Source: Rhabditoides inermis
Taxonomy: Eukaryota; Nematoda; Chromadorea; Rhabditida; Rhabditidae
Length of the DNA: 64,000 bases
Direction of reading: 5' to 3'
Assembly (NCBI GenBank): GCA_963966185.1
Contig: CAWZYM010000369.1
Location: 94,501 to 158,500 of the forward strand
This document shows, piece by piece, positions 57,610 through 64,000 of this stretch. The position numbers were made by a program, and so were the translations under genes. The notes below the pieces were generated by a model that was not told the DNA's origin, searched no databases, and saw nothing but the letters and a program-made list of their open reading frames with translations. The stretch's first letter is position 1, and each line of letters opens with the position of its first letter.

Positions 57610-58344
57610 ATGCGCACCTTCTACATTCTCCCTGCGTTTGCCGCAATGGCTCTGTGTGCTGTGTCTTCTCCCAGGCCCAGTGGCCAGCCGCCCAGGCCCA
57701 GCGGAAAGTCGCCCAAGCCCACCGGTCAGCCGCCCAGGCCCAGCGGAGAGCCGCCCAGGCCCACCGGTCAGCCGCCCAGACCCAGCGGAGAGCCGCCCAG
57801 GCCCACCGGTCAGCCGCCCAGGCCCAGCGGAGAGCCGCCCAGGCCCACCGGTCAGCCGCCCAGACCCAGCGGAGAGCCCCCCAGGCCCACCAGTCAGCCG
57901 CCCAGGCCCAGCGAAAAGCCGCCCAGGCCCACCGGTCAGCCGCCCAGGCCCAGCGGAGAGCCGCCCAGGCCCACCGGTCAGCCGCCCAGACCCAGCGGAG
58001 AGCCCCCCAGGCCCACCAGTCAGCCGCCCAGGCCCAGCGGAAAGCCGCCCAGGCCCACCGGTCAGCCGCCCAGACCCAGCGAAGAGCCGCCCAGGCCGAC
58101 CGGTCAGCCGCCCAGGCCCAGCGGAGAGCCACCCAGGCCCACCGGTCAGCCGCCCAGACCCAGCGGAGAGCCGCCCAGGCCCACCGGTCAGCCGCCCAGG
58201 CACACCGGTCAGCCGCCCAGGGCTACTGGCCGGCCGCCCAGGCCCAGCGGAGAGCCGCCCAGGCCCGCCGGTCAGCCGCCCAGGCCCACTGGCCTGCCGC
58301 CCAGGCCCAGCGGAGAGCCGCCCAGGTCCACAGGACGTTTCTAA
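57610..58344 (+). CDS. Secreted proline-rich repeat protein, PPRP[ST]G[QE], 244 aa
   Basis: One exon: signal peptide MRTFYILPAFAAMALCAVSS, then some 30 tandem heptads PPRPSGE / PPRPTGQ to the C-terminus (PPRSTGRF). DNA units are 21 bp, mostly paired to 42 bp (GCGGAGAGCCGCCCAGGCCC). Occasional variants are K for E, S for G, and PPRATGR near the end. The TATA box upstream and AATAAA at 58361 frame a compact complete gene. No cysteines; Pro/Arg/Gly composition suggests an extended, basic secreted polymer, for example a structural, cuticle, gland or antimicrobial-type protein, but none is proven. The ATG at 57595 is in frame and further upstream; I prefer 57610 because the signal peptide then starts at once. 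Confidence 0.75.
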   Translation: MRTFYILPAFAAMALCAVSSPRPSGQPPRPSGKSPKPTGQPPRPSGEPPRPTGQPPRPSGEPPRPTGQPPRPSGEPPRPTGQPPRPSGEPPRPTSQPPRPSEKPPRPTGQPPRPSGEPPRPTGQPPRPSGEPPRPTSQPPRPSGKPPRPTGQPPRPSEEPPRPTGQPPRPSGEPPRPTGQPPRPSGEPPRPTGQPPRHTGQPPRATGRPPRPSGEPPRPAGQPPRPTGLPPRPSGEPPRSTGRF

Positions 58345-58360
58345 ACATGGTTCCATGTGC

Positions 58361-58366
58361 ACAATA
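58361..58366 (+). terminator. Poly(A) signal of the PPRP-repeat gene
   Basis: AATAAA occurs 17 bp after the TAA stop, followed by (TCAA)n. Confidence 0.6.
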
Positions 58367-58618
58367 AATGTTTCAATCAATCAATCAATCAATCATTTTT
58401 TCCAGAATTTCTATACACTGAGTTCTGACTTCACAACAAGTACATACAGTATAAACGGTATAAATACCACAATAAGTGTTTCATCCTATATCCCCTGTAT
58501 CTAACAGTTGAAACTGTAAACATATACAATTTGTTGGAAACCAGTGAAACTCAGTGAAACTTTTTTATCCCTTTACTGTTTAAGTCAGACACACCATATT
58601 CCACTCTCAATCTCAAAA

Positions 58619-58624
58619 GTTTAT
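58619..58624 (-). terminator. Poly(A) signal of the 58633 minus-strand gene
   Basis: TTTATT on the plus strand is AATAAA on the minus strand, 9 bp after the stop at 58633-58635. Confidence 0.55.
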
Positions 58625-58632
58625 TGACATGC

Positions 58633-58921
58633 TCATAAATCATATTCGCTATTCCGCATCTTCTTGAGTCTCTCGGCCTTTTCATCAATGTGAGGATCCT
58701 TCTGAAAATGACATTTTGAGAATGTATCACGTCAGGGATTCATTGTTTTATAGTTTAACATACTATTAGTGAAACGTATTTGAATGCAAACATGCCTGAT
58801 CAGAAAAATAATCAGAATCACCTTTATGTTGTTCTCGGCAGTGACTCTTGCCATGTTGCCATGCTTTGGGTACTCCAGGTCGTCAAATTGCTCACAGACA
58901 ACATCAGAAGGGAGAGACAGC

Positions 58922-58977
<56 letters not shown>

Positions 58978-59106
58978 CTCGCTTCCTTGTGATCGCGATC
59001 GCTCGAATGATGTTGTTCTTCTCTTTGGCGATCATTGCTTGGAGTTTCCTGTCCCATGTCAATTCGGCAAAAGAGTCAACGAGGAGTGAGCCGATATCTG
59101 GAGGTG

Positions 59107-59182
<76 letters not shown>

Positions 59183-59553
59183 TGCCAATCTCTCTAGTAG
59201 CACCCGCATTTCTTCCAGATGTTCTTGAAGATAGGATGGATCTCAAAGGAAAAAGTTGGACTAAGCACGTTTTCTATTTTTGTTACTGTAAAAAAAAGAT
59301 GTCGTCTGATGTTGTCTGAAAAGACTTACCTTTCGACTGCACTAATGCCGTGAATAGAACTGTCTTCAGCTTCCCGGAGATTTCTTCCCGTGATTCCAGG
59401 AACTCCACGTCATCTCCGGAAGTGCACGTTGACAAAACTGAACTCGGTTCTATGTGAAAACTATATTATTTTTTCATGAAGCAAATGTTTTCCGTTATTA
59501 CCATGAGAAGACTCACCAACAAGCGATGTCAATACTACACAGTGAAAGAGCAT
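58633..59553 (-). CDS. Small secreted protein gene, several exons, unknown family
   Basis: Exon 1 (59517-59553) gives a signal peptide MLFHCVVLTSLV that continues in exon 2 (59330-59437) VLSTCTSGDDVEFLESREEI and SGKLKTVLFTALVQSK; the join is in phase. Later pieces on the same strand are about 59180-59310 (TKIENVLSPTFSFEIHPIF in phase, or QEHLEEMRVLLERLADG in another frame), about 58975-59105 (DIGSLLVDSFAELTWDRKLQ, AMIAKEKNNIIRAIAI), 58822 to about 58915 (CEQFDDLEYPKHGNMARVTA) and 58633-58701 (KDPHIDEKAERLKKMRNSEY). The middle joins are unclear: the in-phase reading meets a stop near 59203, so there may be two genes or a frameshift. The TWD..L word recalls CAP/SCP proteins, but too little else fits. 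Confidence 0.45.
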
Positions 59554-59699
59554 CGATATTCGAGAATATGGAGAGAATGAGTAGTGGCGAATTCAATTCC
59601 ATAGTCACAAGCAGAGATGAAACACGCACTGTCATAGTGTCATATTGAGCCACATCATCCAATATCAATCCTCGAAAAACGCAAAATGCAGCGAGTTCA

Positions 59700-59815
59700 T
59701 TATTCGTATATCCACGCTTCACACACATCGCGGCTAGTAAATATGAATGCCGCGTTGTTCTCTCTTCCCACTGTCACGAGAGTATATCTGAACAGATCAG
59801 TAGTGTCAGCAGGTT
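59700..59815 (-). CDS. Last exon of an unidentified minus-strand gene
   Basis: Between ATTCTCCAG and a TAA the frame reads PADTTDLFRYTLVTVGRENN then AAFIFTSRDVCEAWIYE. Protein-like, with a good acceptor. A possible partner is near 59930-60010 (LASLGGNGPSSLVLDLPLVM, donor GTGAGTA), but the phases do not match, so this remains a fragment. Confidence 0.35.
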
Positions 59816-59858
59816 CTGGAGAATGGAAAACGCACAAAGGTTCGCACATCCTTCGACC

Positions 59859-59894
<36 letters not shown>

Positions 59895-60426
59895 GACGTT
59901 GGTTCATTGATGTATACTGAGAATACTCACATGGCCGCAAGCATAACCAGTGGAAGGTCGAGCACTAGGGACGAGGGGCCATTCCCACCGAGAGAGGCGA
60001 GGAAACGATAGGAAATGGATGAATGGTTGGCACTTCGTTTGTTGTGTGTGAACATTATGCACGTTATAACATAAACAGTTATAACATCAGCCTGATTCCA
60101 ACATGTACATACAATGTTAGCATGATGGGTTATCTGGAAGCACACACAATCCTACAGTGGGGTATTGGGGCTGTTGTTCCAGTTCCAGTAGATATTGTTT
60201 GTGCCATCACGTTGATTTTATTGATTGAGAAGAGATTCGAGTCAATTTTTTTGTTGTGGGAGGAACATTTGTTTTTTTTTATTGAAGGGAATGTGTCACA
60301 AAAAAACATATGTGTGTCCATCGAAACGTATCAAACACCACCATAACACATTCCGCTCCATCCTACCTTCCCGGATGGTGAGAGAGAGAGAGAGAGAAAT
60401 AGAGAGGGAGAGAGAGAGAGAGAGAG

Positions 60427-60781
60427 TATCTTTCCTCCATGTCTGTCCTCTCTCCTCACCGACTCTCTGTATGACGACTGGGAGAAGGAACTGCGGGTGG
60501 AGATCAGAAAGGAGCAGCACAACAGCGGTCGCCCTCGCAAGAGTGTGCGCTCTCTCTCTCTCTCTCTCTCGCTGTCTCTCTCTCTCTCTCTCGCTGTCTC
60601 TCTTTTGCTACGTGAGAGAGAGAGAGAGATGAAAGAGAATGAGAGAGAGAGAAGATAGAGAGAGATAGAGAAGAAAGAGAGAGAAGAGAATGAGACAGAG
60701 AAGTCATATCATTTGTAGACACTGCCATTGACGGGCAAGTTAGTGAAAGAGTCGCAGAAACTCAAGAAACAGGAGTTGTGA
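60427..60781 (+). CDS. C-terminal exons of an unidentified gene
   Basis: About 60427-60544 reads IFPPCLSSLLTDSLYDDWEK, ELRVEIRKEQHNSGRPRKS. After a (CT)n/(GA)n intron, 60719-60781 (acceptor TTTGTAG) continues in phase TLPLTGKLVKESQKLKKQEL and stop. It is charged and helical; no family recognised. A tight (GA)n tract precedes the first exon, so its true 5' border is uncertain. Confidence 0.4.
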
Positions 60782-61011
60782 AACGATTCGAAAGTTGGTT
60801 TTGCGGTTCAAAAATTCATTCTGTGGTTGAATGTTTCAAATATAAAAAAATCTTTATCTCTAGTGCTAGCGGGTATCAATAAGACTCATCAAAACGCCTG
60901 TAGCACCCGACCCGAAAAGTCCTTGAGAACATTGTTTGAGTGGTAATTGGACTCAATCTAATCAAACTACGTTGGTGGGAGGTACGGAGGGTATACAACT
61001 TGGCGCGCGTT

Positions 61012-61466
61012 TTAAGTATAAAAAGAAACAGCTAGCGCTTTTATGCTACAGTTCTGTACACTTTCATCGTGAGCCTATATTTCACACTTCATACTGTATC
61101 TCTGATGTTTTCGCACATGGTTATCACCTTGTCATATTCATAAGGTGAGTACTGTTATCAAATAATCTCATTCATGGTATTTTTAGCAGTCACCTCAACT
61201 TTGGAAATACCCATTCCGTTCTGCAGGAATGGAATAAGCTGCACTAGTATAATAATGTGGGTGTGATTTGTGTATCGCGGTTTATTGGTTTTATGTCTTC
61301 TATTTCAGAGCCCTCGATCACAAATGGTGCGATACGGAAGGCTGCAGGCGTTCCTCTAGAAAGGAAAACCGACCGGAAACTTACAATGAATATATCAGTG
61401 CAATTCAATATGCATTTGATAAATGTACTTTGTTCATACACTTCACTCAATTTTATGTTGATTAGA
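61012..61466 (+). CDS. Possible small cysteine-containing protein
   Basis: AGTATAAAAAG at 61015 looks like a TATA box. An open frame (YSSVHFHREPIFHTSYCISD) runs to a GTGAGTA donor at 61145. After TATTTCAG the exon from 61309 continues in phase ALDHKWCDTEGCRRSSRKEN, then YNEYISAIQYAFDKC and a stop near 61464. No in-frame ATG follows the TATA box, so the start is unknown. Family unknown. Confidence 0.35.
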
Positions 61467-61469
61467 AGA

Positions 61470-62180
61470 ACATACCATTCAATTATATACTAGCTATTCA
61501 CCCAAAAACACTGACTGAGTAGAGAAAGAACTTCTCGGAACTCTCTGTGTCCCGAAACCTTTCATGGAAGGAGAAGACCGTAAATGATTTGACAAAAAAG
61601 ACGTAAAGAAATGATTTTTTTTAAAGGAACAGTTATTTAATTGCTTACTTCTCTTGTGCAAACTCATCATGCGTTGTCAACTCTAGTGAGTGCTCCGCCT
61701 CGCATGAGACTGTCCGAACAGTTGTTATAATCCAAGGCTCTGTCTTGTTTTCGGCTGAGTACAATTGGTACGGCTATATTCTTGTTACCGTCTATGGGTA
61801 GTGAGATAAATGCAATACCAACAATAAAAAAAAAACCAGTCAGTTGACAGGATCCATTCGTGCGGGACCACACACCGGGCAGTGGTGAAAATAATCTCGC
61901 AGGTTGCACTCTCGAAAGCGCTTGGTCATTTCTCGCTGGCATTGGATGGATCTGACATAATTTTCACCAACTGCGTGTGGTCCCGCACGGAAAATCAGTA
62001 TCTTCATTTCTGTAGTCAAATGCACAAAGCCTCCAAAAATCCCCTTGAACAATACTATACACATTACGAATTATTTACAATACTATACATATCGAACTAT
62101 TTACAGTACTATACAAAATTGTTCAGTGTTCCATTATGAATCAACATTAGTCACGTTTTTGCGCTGCGAGTCTTACTCAT
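61470..62180. other. Intergenic; short inverted repeat
   Basis: No gene seen. CATTCGTGCGGGACCACACAC (about 61856) and GCGTGTGGTCCCGCACGG (about 61973) form an imperfect inverted pair about 100 bp apart. ACTATACA and TATTTACA words repeat near 62050-62120. Confidence 0.4.
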
Positions 62181-62186
62181 TCCAGA

Positions 62187-62196
62187 CTATAAAAAG
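62187..62196 (+). promoter_or_regulatory. TATA box of the protease gene
   Basis: CTATAAAAAG lies 33 bp upstream of the ATG at 62229. Confidence 0.5.
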
Positions 62197-62228
62197 AAAC
62201 ACCGACATATGCCATTGCCCCCTCCACT

Positions 62229-63257
62229 ATGCTTCTTCTCTACTTATGTTTCTTCGCTCTCGTCTGCGGTCAGGAAGCAACTCTTCCCGAGCCCACATTT
62301 GTTTCTCAAAAAAAAAACCTCAAGCTGAGCTTCGAGGAGAATACACACTTGCAGAAGACTTGCGGTCAGCATGGATACGGTAAATGAACTATTTCGACAA
62401 GAAGTTCATCCCAGCCATTTCAGGGGTAGTGTTCAAGGCGTCGGGAGGATACAACGCTATGACCAGCGAAGTGCCGTCATCTGTCTTCGTACGTACGAGA
62501 GTGGCATCTGGAGCGTACGTGCACACTACGTCCTGCACCGGCACCCTCATCTCTCCCAGACACGTGCTCACTGCCGCTCCCTGTGTCGTCGAGTACGGAA
62601 ACTGTTTCACGTCGCGAGCTCACATTTCCATGAAATCACGATCACTTCTTGCATTCAGGAACAGAAGATTGACGTTCCCCGACGTTGCTCTAACAAACAC
62701 GACAGTGAGCGTCGGTGGTGTGTGCCATCCTGCATCGACTTGCGCGACCCGACAAATTGGCTGATATAGCGCTCCTCACACTGGATAGGGTGGGCGAATA
62801 GAAAGCACGAGTTGGATGAAAGTACAACTGTTCCAGAACATTGATTCGGAAGTGGCTATTCCGGCGTGCGTCGCAACTGCTAGGCACAGCCGCAAGCGCA
62901 CGCTGCTTTTCGCCGGATACGGGAGCACTCATCATACAGGAAGTAGCGTGTGCTCCATGTACTTTCACACTCATTCACGATTTCAGCGCAGCCCGATCGA
63001 ATGCAAGTGATCTCGATAGACACGCGCGGGGGTGGGCGAGACAAGGCCGAGGACGTTCGCGACGCATTTTCCACGCTCTCCGCCGACTCCAACGTGTGCA
63101 GCGTGAGTGACGTCATCATTCACCACCTGCAACTCACTTATCACAGGAAGATTCCGGAGGTGGTCTGCTGCAGACTGACAGCGAAGACATCACGTTGTTG
63201 GAGTAGCTAGTCTCTCCAATTGCAACAAGATCGGTACTCACATGTGAGAGAGAGACG

Positions 63258-63304
<47 letters not shown>

Positions 63305-63595
63305 GGAGAGAAAGCGAGAGAGAGGGAGAGAGAGGGAGGAGAGAAAGGTTCCGACGGTGAGAGGAAAAGCGAAAAATCTACGGATACGACTTTTTCCTAT
63401 GATTTGTCAACGCACAATCAGTACTCTCAGGTTGCTCTATACTACTCTATACTACTCCATACTCTCAGATGAGTTCGTTCAGAACCGCACAACGTGGCGC
63501 ACCACGTGGATGTTCGGGCGTATGCGGATTGGATATGCCAGCACACCGGAGTCTGTTCGCCCCTGTACAGACAAGAGAGCATCGCCCCTCTTTAA
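62229..63595 (+). pseudogene. Trypsin-like serine protease (S1), probably degenerate
   Basis: Exon 1 (62229-62379) gives signal peptide MLLLYLCFFALVCGQ and a short pro-region with CGQHGYG. Exon 2 from 62423 reads VFKASGGYNAMTSEVPSSVF (activation site where IVGG is usual) and TSCTGTLISPRHVLTAAPC, so catalytic H of TAAHC is P. Later pieces are LADIALLTLDR (aspartate present) ending 62789, NIDSEVAIPACVATA to YGST (from 62846), QPDRMQVISIDTR to NVCS, EDSGGGLLQ (serine present, 63147), VGVASLSNC, and the final exon VRAYADWICQHTGVCSP to a stop at 63593. A frame shift lies before ADIALL and another after EDSGGG, unless small introns were missed. Family membership is certain from motif order; activity is doubtful. 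Confidence 0.65.
63249..63350 (+). repeat. (GA)n intron tract of the protease gene
   Basis: Starts directly after the donor-like CACATGTGAGAGAGAGA and fills the intron before the last exon. Confidence 0.85.
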
Positions 63596-63599
63596 GTGA

Positions 63600-63943
63600 G
63601 GTTCTATAGTCATATTCTCGCGAAACAGTCGCGTGCTGTGGGGTAGATCGCAGATGAGCGCTGATAATGACTGAAGAGATCGAGTGTCTTTTCTCGGATC
63701 CGAGACACATAAACAAAACAAGAAAGCCAGTCGGCTAGAGCACCGTATTGCGAGCGAGGTAATTCGAAAACTATCGCTCTTGCGCACGCTATATGTGTTC
63801 TCTTCAGTCTCCATTAACTATTTCCTTTCATACCCACATAACTATCACTGGAACTGATGCGGGCGAAGAAGAGATCGAATCTTCGGGCGAAGCGTCCGGG
63901 GAGACCAACGATCAAGGATCACATGTATTCACTACAGTATAAC
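63600..63943. other. No gene seen
   Basis: Unremarkable sequence. A GTCGGCTAGAGCACCGTATT stretch at 63731 recalls part of a tRNA, but the B box (GGTAATTCGAAAA) is poor. Confidence 0.4.
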
Positions 63944-64000
63944 ATTATCTTTTAAAAGGACTTCCGTAAGAGAAGAGTTTGTGTTACTCAACGTAATGCA
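63944..64000 (+). mobile_element. Left end of a fourth TTAAAAGTACTTGCG-type foldback MITE
   Basis: ACATTATCTTTTAAAAGGACTTCCG matches the left terminus of the 43088 copy with two changes; the window ends inside it. Confidence 0.5.

Noticed and set aside
57559..58380. Alternative long frames over the PPRP gene on both strands
   Set aside because: Only the frame starting at 57610 has a signal peptide plus matched TATA and poly(A) signals.
63731..63785. Possible tRNA gene
   Set aside because: A-box-like start but poor B box and no pairing acceptor stem.

Overview
The window looks like nuclear DNA from a small-genome invertebrate, most probably a nematode. Genes are split by many short introns (about 44-60 bp up to a few hundred bp) with TTTCAG or TTCCAG acceptors. 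Secreted proteins carry trypsin-inhibitor-like (TIL) and follistatin-like cysteine modules. Two start codons sit directly behind a TTCAG-type acceptor, as in trans-spliced nematode genes. There is no bacterial gene organisation, rRNA, CRISPR or phage. The assignment is an inference; another short-intron invertebrate cannot be excluded.

Layout. 1-4152 (+): 3' part of a Helitron-type PIF1 helicase in about 16 exons. 4153-7200: GA/CT microsatellites, a possible tRNA-derived SINE head and a few doubtful exons. 7201-20175: a head-to-tail array of nine complete 0.6-2.6 kb units, each starting TC and ending in GC-rich hairpins plus CTAG. This is best read as non-autonomous Helitron-like elements; they contain minisatellites, a 565-bp tandem repeat and very many GTAAACAA and ATTTGCAT words. 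20176-24040: palindromic and foldback repeats. 24089-28605 (+): a 22-exon gene for a type I membrane protein with three nearly identical 239-aa ectodomain repeats. 30152-31921: a foldback element enclosing a broken MCM2 fragment. 32000-38390: a BEL/Pao retrotransposon with many breaks, including a 675-bp inverted duplication of its integrase region that is itself hit by a hAT-type MITE. 38.4-43 kb: two more hAT-type MITEs with perfect 8-bp target duplications, SINE pieces and two minus-strand gene ends. 43.8-45.1 kb: a 30-bp minisatellite and about 640 bp of GTGA repeat. 46.4-63.6 kb: a cluster of secreted-protein genes: a 46-aa peptide, a large FOLN/TIL protein (47811-56005), a possibly GPI-anchored cysteine-rich protein (-), a PPRP[ST]G[QE] repeat protein, a small secreted protein on the minus strand, several single exons, and a degenerate trypsin-like protease.

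How parts work together. The right-hand third reads as an extracellular or defence-type locus: protease inhibitor modules, proline-rich secreted proteins and a probably inactive protease. The left two thirds are shaped by transposons, and the Helitron helicase beside the TC...CTAG array is a possible trans-acting partner. Across the window, long (GA)n/(CT)n tracts sit in introns and often begin at the 5' splice site, where GTGAGA runs straight into the repeat.
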